Made by a program: the position numbers and the translations under genes
Notes under the pieces: generated by a model
Told to the model about the DNA's origin: nothing
The model's database searches: none
The model's input: only the letters and a program-made list of their open reading frames with translations
Part shown: in pieces, positions 19,801-27,432 of the stretch
Layout: each line of letters begins with the position of its first letter
Numbering within the stretch: position 1 is the first letter of the stretch
From: Bin5 sp022821545
GTDB lineage: Bacteria; Chloroflexota; Anaerolineae; Caldilineales; Caldilineaceae
Assembly (NCBI GenBank): GCA_963664085.2
Contig: CAXXLO010000002.1
Span: 2,480,001 to 2,544,000 of the forward strand
DNA length: 64,000 nucleotides
Direction of reading: 5' to 3'

Positions 19801-21509
19801 CGCAGCGCAAAGTAGTAGGTTGTGTCCGGTTCCAACCCCGTGACCTCAAGTTCCTCTCTGGAGCCCGAAGCGCCTGGAATCGGAGCCGTCGCCACGCGCT
19901 GCGCAGAATCCCAGGTGGCATTCGATATCGGCGCGGTTGCGTACCTGACGTCGTAAGCGGTCGACTGCCCGGTGAATCCGTCATCGCCCGTCGCTGTCCA
20001 CGCCAGAAGGATCTTCGTCAGGAGTACGCCGGAAGGAGAAAGGTCAGAAACGGTCGCCGGAGGCGTCGAGTCCTTCTCCATTGAATTGAACAGGTTCAGG
20101 CGCCCGTTGGTCAACGTCTTTTTGGACTGTTCCGGCAGTGCATCGACACCGGACAGGATGCGCTGCTTCACCTGATCGTTGTTCAGCCCCTCAAACTCCG
20201 ACCAGATCAACGCGGCCGCGCCGGCCACGTAGGGGGCCGACATCGATGTGCCGCTCGTGGACCCATATCCGGACGGCAAACACATCGGACAGCGCCCGGA
20301 CGGAATAGTCGAAAGAATACTTACACCGGGGGCTGCCAGGTCGACCCAATCCTCGCCCCAACTCGAGAAGCCGGCATAAATGTCATCGTGGTCGGTCGCC
20401 GCCACTGAAATTATATTGTCCAGATCGTAGGCGGCGGGATAGAGCTTGCGGTTCGAATTGGAGTTACCTGCGGAGCAGACATGCAGTGGCGAATTGACCC
20501 GCCCCATCGCCTCTCGCAAAGCCTGCGAGGGCGAGCCGCCGCCCCAACTGCTGTTTGTTACCACGATGTTCTGCTTCTGCTTATTGCGCAGGTCGTAAAT
20601 GTAGTTGAAGCACTTTACTGCGTTGGACGTCGTCCCCGTGCCAAAGGCGGTGATGAATTTACAGCCAAGGATTTTTGCATTCCAGCTGACGCCGACGACA
20701 CCCTTCCTATTGTCACCCGCCGCGGCCGCGATACCGGCCACGTGTGTCCCGTGACCGTAGTCATCCAGCAGCCTGCCGCTGTTGTTTACCGCATTTATCC
20801 CGTGAAAGTCATCCACATAGCCGTTGTCGTCGTCATCAATACCGTTCTCTACGCACTTGCCGACACCCTTGGGACACTCCTTCGGGTTCGTCCACAGATT
20901 TGGGATCAAATCTTCGTGTTCGACTTCGATACCGGTATCGATTACTGCGATTATTATCTCTTCCGAACCGGTGCTGATCTCCCATGCCTCCAGCGCGTCA
21001 ACGTCGGCGTCGGCCGTGCCTCCTGTCTGCCCTGTATTGTGCAGACCCCAGAGATTCTCGAACAAGGGATCCGAAGGCGGCGTCTCATTGATCTGCAGCA
21101 GGTAGTTTGGCTCCGCGAAGGCAACTCTGTCGTCACTCTCCAACACTTCAATCAGGTTTTCGTCCACGTCGACCGGCGCGCCCGCCAGCCGAAGACCCTG
21201 GTCCGCGTCGGTGACATCGTTATCCAGATTGTCCTTTTCCGAGAGGCCGTACTCGGCGTAGAAATCGGAAATCTGCTCACGCGTCACCGTCTTCTTGAAG
21301 CGGATCAGCACCTGCCCGGGCACATACTCCGCCACTTCCTCTTCCTGGAGAACTGCCCTCTCGATCGCGTCCACCCCATTGCTGGACAGCTCCATCTCCC
21401 CGGAACGAAGGCTCGTGTCGAGAATGGTCCCAAGCCGTTCGCCGGAAAGCAAAAGGCCGGCGGCCAGACAAAGTACAAGAAACAGGGCAATGAGCGAAAA
21501 CCGTTTCAT
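13821..21509 (-). CDS. giant secreted subtilisin-like protease with 15 CARDB repeats
   Basis: 2562-residue extracellular protein. Residues 1-27 form a signal peptide. An inhibitor-like prodomain follows (VPGQVLIRFKKTVTREQ). The S8 catalytic domain has Asp191 (VIDTG), His253 (GHGTHVAG) and Ser422 (GTSMSAPYVAG). After it come a fibronectin-type III-like domain (about 480-595) and a jelly-roll/MAM-like domain (about 600-755). From about residue 760 to the end there are 15 tandem CARDB-type beta-sandwich repeats of about 118 residues, most starting with a PNL..xxNIGF-like motif. No LPXTG or membrane anchor is seen at the C terminus. The triad is intact, so it is likely an active protease on a long stalk or adhesive rod. 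Standing alone, it has its own promoter somewhere upstream. Confidence 0.93.
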   Translation of the reverse strand: MKRFSLIALFLVLCLAAGLLLSGERLGTILDTSLRSGEMELSSNGVDAIERAVLQEEEVAEYVPGQVLIRFKKTVTREQISDFYAEYGLSEKDNLDNDVTDADQGLRLAGAPVDVDENLIEVLESDDRVAFAEPNYLLQINETPPSDPLFENLWGLHNTGQTGGTADADVDALEAWEISTGSEEIIIAVIDTGIEVEHEDLIPNLWTNPKECPKGVGKCVENGIDDDDNGYVDDFHGINAVNNSGRLLDDYGHGTHVAGIAAAAGDNRKGVVGVSWNAKILGCKFITAFGTGTTSNAVKCFNYIYDLRNKQKQNIVVTNSSWGGGSPSQALREAMGRVNSPLHVCSAGNSNSNRKLYPAAYDLDNIISVAATDHDDIYAGFSSWGEDWVDLAAPGVSILSTIPSGRCPMCLPSGYGSTSGTSMSAPYVAGAAALIWSEFEGLNNDQVKQRILSGVDALPEQSKKTLTNGRLNLFNSMEKDSTPPATVSDLSPSGVLLTKILLAWTATGDDGFTGQSTAYDVRYATAPISNATWDSAQRVATAPIPGASGSREELEVTGLEPDTTYYFALRVADNVGNESDLSNIVIARTSAGTIVFEDDMESGSGKWMIEDADDSLWHLSSLRFNSPETSWYYGRERQRNYDTGEENEGKITSGVIDIAGADDALLTFYEWSELQRNTRFDRTRVQISTDGTTWKTVFESHGTEGHWARRDVDLSQAVSESGSIQVRFWFDTVDETFNENEGWYVDDVRVLTAKLQLPGERQLLPNLFAQSINIGFNPSEPRAGETTTIHGTVLNNGNADARAVTVQFVDVTDEDAAVPIGLPQTIAEIPVGGSGVVQVDYDTEEKSGERTVRMVIDPNNFVSERNEADNAAARTLEVAEAHAPNLYVDADNIGFDPASPQPGAQVTILATIVNNGTEDAESVVIQFKEGRTTPVASNQVIDSIPAGSSAVARVTYDSGASAGDPSITVTADPDNFITELDETDNSASKTLSLQSDEEPNLELSSSNIGIAPTNPVEGDEVTIYATILNAGDTEVQDVQVQFLDANRSPAAPIAALQVIPSIAPGSSGVASIRFDTANRSGDQKIEVQVDPHNLVAESKEGDNSATATLSVGHGPAPNLVVVDENIGFSATEVAAGTPITIYATILNMGSSRAENVIVQFVDATGANVKPVGEQQTIEAIEPGSSAVAVVEYKATGGQGSRTVQVVADPGNFIREISEEDNEGSASMTVGRAPAPNLFIHSNNIAIHPAQPVSGEEVTLRAVVGNDGSAPAEHVSVQFFDVTSGEARLLGGEQTISEIGVGSSGTAAVTVTESISAERPIGNRKIQVLVDANNRVRESNEEDNTATRLLTLDPEPMPNLVVLAENIGFSPARPRVGETVTILAVVRNDGDVVARNVVVQFEDVSAGRPAPIGEAQELDRIAVGGSGVVSVKFSIPEASGTYKVRVVADPGNFIAETNEIDNKGTRSLEVEAAPMPNLVTLPENIGFNPPTASAGSDVIISLTVVNNGAAAAENVQVHFTDVTGGRLSPIGDIQTLDSIAAGDSAIASVTFKTTGRAGERRIRASVDGLSIIPESDETDNTASKTLLVAAGTSPNLSVQAANISFTPTNPNSGDEIRVQAVIVNQGGQDVGEVDVQFLDVTDDEAVPIGSGQLIDSIPAGSSGIAVSVLDSRGKAGERKIRVVADRRNLISESDETDNQAEAAISINPPAIPNLVIESGNVGFHPSRPVEGDQVTISATVLNEGGGDASEVIVQFVEGSGQGVPISEPQVIDRIPAGSSGVAQVVFDTAGKDDPRIQVIVDPNNYIAETKETDNRASAALKMAAQPLPNLSVKTSNVAVTPKSPREGQRIILTAVIVNHGSAPARDVDVQFMDATERPAVPVGAAQAISLIPPGGSAAVGVVYDTTDKEGQRRIEVTADPGNFIEESSESDNKATKPVSVLERAAPNLIVQPRNVGFNPAAPTEGDRVLVRAIVLNDGAEDATDVVVQFLDVTEAGVEPIGQPYVIGYLAAGSSATVPIIYDTLDRPGDRRIRVVVDPNNFIREGSKEDNQTVVTLPVQAAMAPNLAMLSGNIKFAPQSPEIHDVVTVSATVLNNGTDTAHDVVVQILDVTGGGSIPIGTEQLLDAVPAGGGGTVEVSFTDTGETGSRQIRVVVDPNNVIAEMNERDNQATRGLFISPPQLADITVGEEDVVFDPEEPVEGSDTEITAKITNRGTANARGFVVRFLDVTERVPRPVGGPQRIDQLGANDSTTVSVTYATEGKAGERKIRVVADSEDAVRELDEENNRVEKSLRVRTASEASEEAPNLTILPSNIRFFPPVPEAGDPVTITAVIRNQGKLAAENVIVLFEDATEEEAVVIGEFTIEEPIQPGARELAVMSFDTSDLEGNRTIRVTADPNEAIKETDESDNYAERTLRFSSSAQGNGQGTDSESLAASTGAGNPVEGVNLALNDEEVVVSVSRAGEGELVVVTTTVRNEGSQDVGGFSVHVLDETDDLNLLGLPQTVERLAAGEEVTVRTLFRAEDGLGARTLQVVVDPANVVSESSELDNRVSVMVHPLDQADG
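13830..19225 (-). repeat. 15 tandem CARDB-domain coding repeats
   Basis: About 5.4 kb of imperfect tandem repeat with a period near 355-360 bp, encoding 15 CARDB units. Each unit typically reads as PNL, then NIGF or NVGF, then a GxxVTI strand, VVQF, an IxxGSSG segment and a DNTAS-type end. Units are well diverged from each other, pointing to old duplication and not recent expansion. The last unit (GVNLALNDEEVVV) is the most divergent. Confidence 0.85.
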
Positions 21510-21746
21510 TTCCGATGAATCTCCATTTGCTTCTCGATCCTGAGCTTCCGTTAGAGGATCGTTGTGAAAAAGTATCAGTTTCGGTTACAACAGGTCTGTT
21601 AATGTTGACACACATAACGTGAATGATCAAATGCCATGCGCGAAGCCCCATGACGAAAACCGATCCTGCCGAGTCTGGCTATATTGTTCTGGCGACTCTT
21701 GGGGTTGGCAAAAAGTACAAAGAAGGGGGCAGTTCGGGAGGGGACT

Positions 21747-22625
21747 TTACGAACTATCTGTCGCTTCCGGGGGGCCTTGTCCGTTCCACTGGATCCGCCC
21801 TGCGCCGGCGTAGACGTTCAACCGCTCCCCGCGCAGGAAACCTATCAATGTGACGCCAAACCGCCGCGCCACCTCCACGGCAAGATGGCTGGGCGCGGAC
21901 ACGGCGCAGACCACTGGCAGGCCCGCCACCGTCGACTTCTGCAGAATCTCGTAGGAAGCGCGGCCGCTGACAAGCAGGATGCCGTCATGCAATGGCAGCT
22001 TGCGCTGCATGAACGCCCAGCCAATCAGCTTGTCGACCGCGTTGTGGCGGCCCACGTCCTCGCGCAGGCACACGAGATTGCCGCCGGCGTCGAACAGGCC
22101 GGCGGCATGCAGCCCGCCGGTCGCTTCAAACAGCCCCTGCGCTGCCCGCAGCTTCACCGGCAGCTCCGTGAGGACCGACGTGCTGATTTTCGGTCCCGCC
22201 GACAGGGCAGGGCAGTCGCGCATCTCGATGGCGTCCAGACTTGCCTTGCCGCACACCCCGCATGCGCTGGTCGTGTAGAAGTGGCGCTCAAGAGTGGCCA
22301 GCTCCGGCAGCGCCGCAATACGCAGCCCTACGTTCACGATGTTGTAGCGCTGGTCTGCGTCAACGTCGGCGTCCACACAGTAGGTGATACCGCCTACCTG
22401 GGATGGCTCTTCGACGATTCCCTCGTTATGCAGAAAGCCTGCCGCCAGCTCAAAATCGTTGCCGGGAGTGCGCATCGTCACCGCAACCGTCTGCGTTTCG
22501 CTCCCGGCCTGCAAGCGAATCTCCAGCGGCTCTTCCGCCGCCAGCTGGTCGTCCCGGACTCTGTGCCGCCCGCCTTCCACAACCGTAACGCGGGTCCGCA
22601 CCTTGCTGCCAACGCGAGGTATCAT
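21747..22625 (-). CDS. fdhD: formate dehydrogenase accessory sulfurtransferase FdhD
   Basis: Delivers sulfur from a cysteine desulfurase to the Mo-bis-MGD cofactor of formate dehydrogenase, which is needed for activity. 292 residues. The catalytic loop CGVCGK (two conserved Cys) and the conserved segments GNDFELAAGFLHNEG, REDVGRHNAVDKL and SGRASYEI are present. Its ATG overlaps the fdhF stop by four bases (ATGA), so the two are translationally coupled, which supports the formate dehydrogenase identity of its neighbours. Confidence 0.94.
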   Translation of the reverse strand: MIPRVGSKVRTRVTVVEGGRHRVRDDQLAAEEPLEIRLQAGSETQTVAVTMRTPGNDFELAAGFLHNEGIVEEPSQVGGITYCVDADVDADQRYNIVNVGLRIAALPELATLERHFYTTSACGVCGKASLDAIEMRDCPALSAGPKISTSVLTELPVKLRAAQGLFEATGGLHAAGLFDAGGNLVCLREDVGRHNAVDKLIGWAFMQRKLPLHDGILLVSGRASYEILQKSTVAGLPVVCAVSAPSHLAVEVARRFGVTLIGFLRGERLNVYAGAGRIQWNGQGPPEATDSS

Positions 22626-24754
22626 CTTGGTTCGCCGACAGGAACGCCTGGCGGATTCTGCACTCGACCCTCAAGCGCTCCGGCGCTAACTGCGCCCCCC
22701 TCCGCAATCGACTCCACGTGGACCGGGCAGACCTTCAACTCCGCCGTATGCGTAATCGGATCGTAGCCTGAGCCGGTCAGTACGTTGATCGGCACGTCGG
22801 CGAAGGAAAAACTGGCGAAAACCGTCCCTTGCGGAGAGCGCCTCGTCGTTTGCACACGCACGTCCACCGCACCGCGACGGCTTCTCATCCTGGCCCAGCC
22901 GCCGTCGTGCAGCCCGTAGCGGGCGGCGTCGCTCGGATGCACCTCCAGCGTCTCCTCCGGCAGCAGGTCGTTTATGCCCTCCGATCTACCGGTCTGTGTG
23001 CGCGTATGGTAGCTCTCCAGCCGGCGCCCTGTCGTCAGCCACAACGGGTAGTCCTCATCAATCGTCTCCGCCGGATCGCGGTAGTCGGTGAAGCTGAACT
23101 TGCCGCGCCCGTTGATAAATTCATCTTCGTGCAGGCGCGGCGTGCCGGGATGCCCGCGATAGGGTATCGGCCACTGGTACTGGCCGCTTTCAGCCAGGTC
23201 CCAGTCGATGCCGGCGTAAATCGGCGACAGTTCGCAGAGCTCATTGAATATCGGGACTGCCGAGTCGTAGTCGAGCCCGCGCATGCCCATCCGCTGGGCG
23301 ATCTGACCGATTATCCACCAATCGGGCTTGGCCTCGCCCGCCGGCTCCACCGCCTTGCGTACCCGCTGTATGCGCCGCTCCGTGTTGACGAAGTTTCCGT
23401 CGGTCTCGGCCCAGGATGCGGCCGGCAGCACCACGTCCGCCAGCTCCGCCGTCTCGGTCAGAAAGATGTCAATCACGACCAGATGCTCCAGGCTCTTCAA
23501 TGCATGGATGCAGTGCTCCTGGTCCGGGTCCGAAACGACCGTGTTCTCGCCGTCGATGAGCATGCCGAAAATTCCGTCGCCGCACTGTTCCAGGGCCGTC
23601 ACCTTGGTGATTCCCTTTTCCAGATCGACCTTGCGGCCGTATGCCTTCTCGAACTTGGCCTGATTGGCCGCATCGTCTACCGGTTGGAAGCCGGCGTAGT
23701 TGTTGGGCAGCGCACCGCTGTCCCCGGCCCCCTGAATGTTGTTCTGCCCGCGCATTGGGTTGACACCCGTGCCCTCGCGGCCAAAGTTGCCGGTCAGAAG
23801 AGCCAGATTGCAGAGGCTCTGCACGTTTTCCACACCGCAGATATGCTCCGTTATGCCCAGCGTATAGTAGATGGCGGCCTTGTCACTCGATCCGTAAAGG
23901 ATGGCCGCCTCTTCGATCATCGCCGCCGGCACGCCGGTGATGCTCTCCGCCCACTCGGGCGTCTTCTCCTGCAGGTGATCGACCAGTTCATCGTAGCCCT
24001 CGGTTCGGGTCGCGACAAACTCTCTGTCGGCCAGCTCCTCTCGCACGATCACATGCGCCATCCCCAGCAGCAGCGCGGTATCGCTGCCAACCCGGATCGG
24101 TAGATAGAGGTCTGCCATCTCGGCCAGGCGGATGCGCCGTGGATCGGCCACGATCATCTTGGCTCCGCGCGCCAACGCTTTCTTCAGCCGCGTGGCCGCG
24201 ACCGGGTGGGCCTCCGTCATGTTCGTGCCGATACAGAAGATCACATCCGGTTTTTCCATATCTGCCAGCGGATTGGACATCGCTCCCCGCCCGATTGTTG
24301 CCGCCAGACCGGCGACTGTGGGGGCGTGTCAGGCCCGGCTGCAGTTGTCAATATAATTTGTGCCAAACCCCACCCGGATAAACTTCTGCATCATGTAGTT
24401 GGCTTCGCTGGGCGTCCGCCCCGACGCGACCCCGTAGACCGCGTGGCGCCCATGTCTTTGCTCCACATCCATGAAGCCCTGCGCCGCCCGCTGCAGTGCC
24501 TCGTCCCAGCTCGCCTTCTGCAACCGGCCTTCGCCGTCGCGTACGAGCGGATGGGTCAACCGGTCCGGGTGATGGACGTAATCGTAGGCGAACTGGCCCT
24601 TGACGCACAGCGCGCCCTGGTTGGCCGGCCCGTCGAAAGCCGGATGCACCGCAATTATGCGGTTGTCGCGGGTCATCAGGTCCAGCGAACAGCCGACGCC
24701 GCAGTAGCCGCAGATGGTCCGGGTTGTCTTGGTGTCGGACATGGTTGCATTCAT
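22622..24754 (-). CDS. fdhF: selenocysteine-containing formate dehydrogenase, catalytic Mo/W-bis-PGD subunit
   Basis: Oxidizes formate to CO2. It reads as one 710-residue protein if the in-frame TGA at complement(24329..24331) is decoded as selenocysteine (Sec142). The context around it, NCSRA-U-HAPTVAGL, matches the family active site (Cys or Sec followed by His), and E. coli FdhF has Sec140 in a nearly identical setting. A SECIS-like hairpin lies at the expected distance downstream. The N-terminal 4Fe-4S motif is CGYCGVGCSL...GALCVKG; later family blocks include GVNPMRGQNNIQGAGD. Start at 24754 (MNATMSDT) has AAAGGA upstream. Length matches the 715-residue E. coli enzyme. An ordinary gene caller will split it into two pieces. 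It is third in the NAD-linked formate dehydrogenase operon. Confidence 0.9.
24300..24316 (-). promoter_or_regulatory. bacterial SECIS-like hairpin directing UGA recoding in fdhF
   Basis: On the coding (minus) strand, 12 nt after the UGA, a 6-bp stem GUCGCC/GGCGGC (one G-U pair) closes a GGUCU loop. The E. coli fdhF SECIS places the same GGUCU sequence in its apical loop at the same codon offset (seven codons after UGA). Loop, stem and spacing together make SelB-dependent recoding the best reading. The hairpin lies inside the coding sequence, as bacterial SECIS elements do. Confidence 0.82.
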
Positions 24755-24807
24755 TGAAGAGTCCTTTCGACGAGCAAGGCGCGAGGAGGCGCGAAGCTCT
24801 GTTGAGA

Positions 24808-25509
24808 TTAGCTTCCGCCGTTCAGTGTACCGTCGCCGGCGAAGCGCAGCGCCTTCTTGTCGGCCAGCGCCCCTGTCGGGCACGTCTGCACGCATTGGCC
24901 GCAGAAAGTACAGGCCGAGTCCTGCAGATGGCCGCCGAACTCCACCGTGATCTGGGTCGCAAAGCCGCGATTGGCCATGCTGATCGCGTAATCGCCCTCC
25001 TGCTCCGCGCAGACGCGTACACAACGGTAGCAGGAGATACACAAGTCGTAGTCCCGCAGGATAAACGGGTTGGGGTCATCCGGACGGCTGGCGCCCGACT
25101 GTGCGCCGGCAAAGCGGCCGCAGCCGGCATCATACTGTTCGACAAGCGTGCCCAGCTCCTGCGAAGCCACGCCCCGCAGCGCGTCCACCGCCACCTCGCG
25201 GTTCTCGGAGGCAACGAGCTCCAGCAGGGTCCTCCGCAGCCCTTCCACCTTCGCCGACGCGGTCGTGACCTCCATGCCGTCCTCCGCCTGAGTCGTACAA
25301 GAAGCCACCGGCGTCCGCTGCCCCGCCACCTCCACCACACACAGCCGGCAGCTGCCGAAGGCCTCCAGCCGCGGGTCATAACAGAGCGTCGGCACGGTCT
25401 TTCCGGCCCGCGTCGCTACTTCATAGACCGTTTCGCCCGGAGAAAACTCGATCTGCTCGCCGTCGAGCGTAATTTTGGATTGCTGTTGGGACTGGTTCAC
25501 GGATGCCAT
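24808..25509 (-). CDS. iron-sulfur subunit of NAD-linked formate dehydrogenase (NuoG N-terminal-like)
   Basis: 233-residue electron-transfer protein. Residues about 10-80 form a plant-type 2Fe-2S domain with Cys ligands in LCYDPRLEAFGSCRLC and VASC. The C-terminal half carries two 4Fe-4S motifs, CISCYRCVRVC and CTFCGQCVQTCP. In many NAD-linked formate dehydrogenases this module is fused to the N terminus of the catalytic subunit; here it is a separate gene directly upstream of fdhF. It should relay electrons from the FdhF cluster to the flavin subunit. Start at 25509 (MASVNQSQQQ) is preferred; a TTG at 25557 is possible. Confidence 0.87.
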   Translation of the reverse strand: MASVNQSQQQSKITLDGEQIEFSPGETVYEVATRAGKTVPTLCYDPRLEAFGSCRLCVVEVAGQRTPVASCTTQAEDGMEVTTASAKVEGLRRTLLELVASENREVAVDALRGVASQELGTLVEQYDAGCGRFAGAQSGASRPDDPNPFILRDYDLCISCYRCVRVCAEQEGDYAISMANRGFATQITVEFGGHLQDSACTFCGQCVQTCPTGALADKKALRFAGDGTLNGGS

Positions 25510-25612
25510 AATCTGTTGTAGTTGTGGCTGGCTTACCTCTCCTGACAGGGAAGGCAAGCAAAGCCAACCGAATTCACTAATCGATACGTGTTGGACTGCC
25601 GGTATCAGCGCC

Positions 25613-27322
25613 TTAACCCCGAAACGCCTCCACCTGCTCCGGGAAATTCCGCAGAAGACTGTCGCTGACGAAGCCGGCAGCCACGCCCAGCCCGCAGGCG
25701 CTCAGCTCCAGCACATCGCCAATGTCGCTGATCTCCCGCCGCCAAGCGTCAAGTTCTCCGGGCCCGCCGCCGGAAAGCCGTTCCAGCAGCCGCTGCGTAC
25801 CGATGCGGCAGGGGAAACATTTGCCGCAGCTTTCGTGGGCAAAGAACGCCATCGCTTGGCGAGCGGCATCCACAATGTCGCGGCTGTCGTCGAAGACAAT
25901 CACCCCACCCGCGCCCAACATGGAACCCGCCCCTCGGATACTCGGCTCGTCGAGCGTGACCGATTCCAAAGCCTCGCTTGCCAGGAATCCGCCCGACAGC
26001 CCCGCCATTGTCGCGGCCTGAAATGACCGCCCCGGCAGCGGACCGCCTGCCCAATCATAGAGCAGCGTCCGCAACGGCAATCCAAACGGCACTTCATAAT
26101 TGCCGGGACGCTGCACGTCCCCGGAAAGGCTGATCACCTTGGTGCCGGCATGATCGCCCAGGCCCAGCTTCTGATACCATTCAGCGCCGCGCCGCAGGAT
26201 CTGCGGCACAGCGCACAGCGTTTCCACATTGTTGACGGCCGTGGGCAGGCTTTCGAAGCCGTGCGTGGTGGGGAAGGGCGGGCGGTTGCGGGGGAAAGGG
26301 TGCTTGCCCTCCAGGCTGTTGAGCAGCGAGCCCTCCTCGCCGCAAATGTAGGCCCCCGCGCCTCGCCGCAAATATAGTCGGAACGTGAAGCCGCTGCCGA
26401 GGATATCATCTCCCAGCAGTCCTGCCTCTTCGGCCGCGCTGATAGCGTCTTCCAGCCGTGTGTTCGTCTCCGGGTATTCGTAACGCAGATAGAGGAATCC
26501 ACGGTCGGCGCCGGTGGCGTAACCCGCCAGCGTCATCCCTTCGATTACGGCGAAGGGGTCATGGTCCATCAGCGCCCGGTCCTTGAAGCAGCCCGGTTCG
26601 CCTTCATCGGCGTTGCAGACTATGCTCTTCGGCTCGCCCGGCGCCTCGCGTACGAACTGCCACTTCATGCCCGTGGGGAATCCGGCGCCGCCCCGGCCAG
26701 CCAGTTTTGACTCCTTCAACACGTCGATCACATCGGTCGGGCTCCGCCCTTGCACAGCCTGTGTCAATGCGTCGTACCCGCCGCTGTGCCGGTAGCCGTC
26801 CAGGCTGTCCCGCCCCGGTGCGCGGATTTCGGCGAAGACGCACTCTTCACGCTCGCCCGGGTTCGGCACCGGCAGTGGTGAAGAGATTCGCCGTTGCAGC
26901 GTATGAAGCGGCGCGCTCACCACGAAAGTTTCATGGCCGATCAGAAGTGGGACCGGGTCGTCGCAACGGCCGGCGCAGGGCATCTCCTCTGCGCCCTCCA
27001 GACTTTCGACGATTTCGAGCGCGCCGCGCTGGCGGCAGACGGGTCCTGTGCAGACGCGGGGCCGCTGCAGGCCGCCCTCCGCACGCGCAAAATGATGATA
27101 GAAGGTGACCGTGCCGTACAGGTCTGCCAGGGGGATCCGCAGCTCCTTGGCGATCGCTTCGATCGCCAAGGACCCTATGAACCCGTCGCGATTATGGAAG
27201 GCGTGGAGGATCGGCAGGAGCGGCGCGGGTTCGTCCCGAAAGCGTCCGATGAGGGTCAGGTCGGTTTCCGCGACGACGATATTCTCGGTATAACCGCCCG
27301 TTCTCTGCTCTTGTCCGGTCAT
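25613..27322 (-). CDS. NADH-binding flavoprotein subunit, NuoE-NuoF fusion (FdsB/HoxF-like)
   Basis: 569-residue diaphorase subunit that passes formate electrons to NAD+. The N-terminal thioredoxin-like 2Fe-2S domain (about 1-150) keeps all four Cys (CTGPVC and CAGRC). The NuoF part follows, with NADH/FMN motif GRGGAGFPTGMKW, FMN region CNADEGEPGCFKDR, GAYICGEEGSLLNSLEG, and a C-terminal 4Fe-4S site ESCGKCFPCRIGTQR. First gene of the minus-strand operon: this gene, the Fe-S subunit, fdhF, then fdhD. The set forms a complete soluble NAD+-dependent formate dehydrogenase; whether it also bifurcates electrons cannot be seen here. Confidence 0.92.
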   Translation of the reverse strand: MTGQEQRTGGYTENIVVAETDLTLIGRFRDEPAPLLPILHAFHNRDGFIGSLAIEAIAKELRIPLADLYGTVTFYHHFARAEGGLQRPRVCTGPVCRQRGALEIVESLEGAEEMPCAGRCDDPVPLLIGHETFVVSAPLHTLQRRISSPLPVPNPGEREECVFAEIRAPGRDSLDGYRHSGGYDALTQAVQGRSPTDVIDVLKESKLAGRGGAGFPTGMKWQFVREAPGEPKSIVCNADEGEPGCFKDRALMDHDPFAVIEGMTLAGYATGADRGFLYLRYEYPETNTRLEDAISAAEEAGLLGDDILGSGFTFRLYLRRGAGAYICGEEGSLLNSLEGKHPFPRNRPPFPTTHGFESLPTAVNNVETLCAVPQILRRGAEWYQKLGLGDHAGTKVISLSGDVQRPGNYEVPFGLPLRTLLYDWAGGPLPGRSFQAATMAGLSGGFLASEALESVTLDEPSIRGAGSMLGAGGVIVFDDSRDIVDAARQAMAFFAHESCGKCFPCRIGTQRLLERLSGGGPGELDAWRREISDIGDVLELSACGLGVAAGFVSDSLLRNFPEQVEAFRG

Positions 27323-27370
27323 GGCCTCTTCCGCTGAACTACGTCATCGATCACATGGAAAGTGCATTAG

Positions 27371-27399
27371 ATTCTACCAGTTCATCGTCGTTATCCCAA
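27371..27399 (-). promoter_or_regulatory. promoter of the formate dehydrogenase operon
   Basis: On the minus strand, an extended -10 TGGTAGAAT (core at 27371-27376) is preceded by a 17-bp spacer and a -35-like TTGGGA (27394-27399). It lies about 50 bp upstream of the flavoprotein ATG. The -35 box falls inside the first of two tandem repeats, which suggests regulator binding at the promoter. Confidence 0.6.
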
Positions 27400-27432
27400 C
27401 TGGTTACGATCTTATCCCAATTGGTTGCGACC
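27391..27432. repeat. two tandem 21-bp repeats, operator-like
   Basis: Two adjacent 21-bp units (27391-27411 and 27412-27432) agree at 18 of 21 positions. Each starts TTATCCCAA, followed by a pyrimidine, TGGTT and a CGA core. A 21-bp period equals two helical turns, so two protein dimers would sit on the same face. They overlap the -35 of the formate dehydrogenase promoter in a divergent intergenic region. Confidence 0.65.

Noticed and set aside
22829..24103. 424-codon plus-strand frame opposite fdhF
   Set aside because: Antisense shadow; the minus strand encodes conserved formate dehydrogenase.
24329..24331. In-frame TGA of fdhF as a nonsense mutation or pseudogene
   Set aside because: Its exact active-site position, the SECIS-like hairpin, intact flanking motifs and the coupled fdhD all favour selenocysteine decoding.
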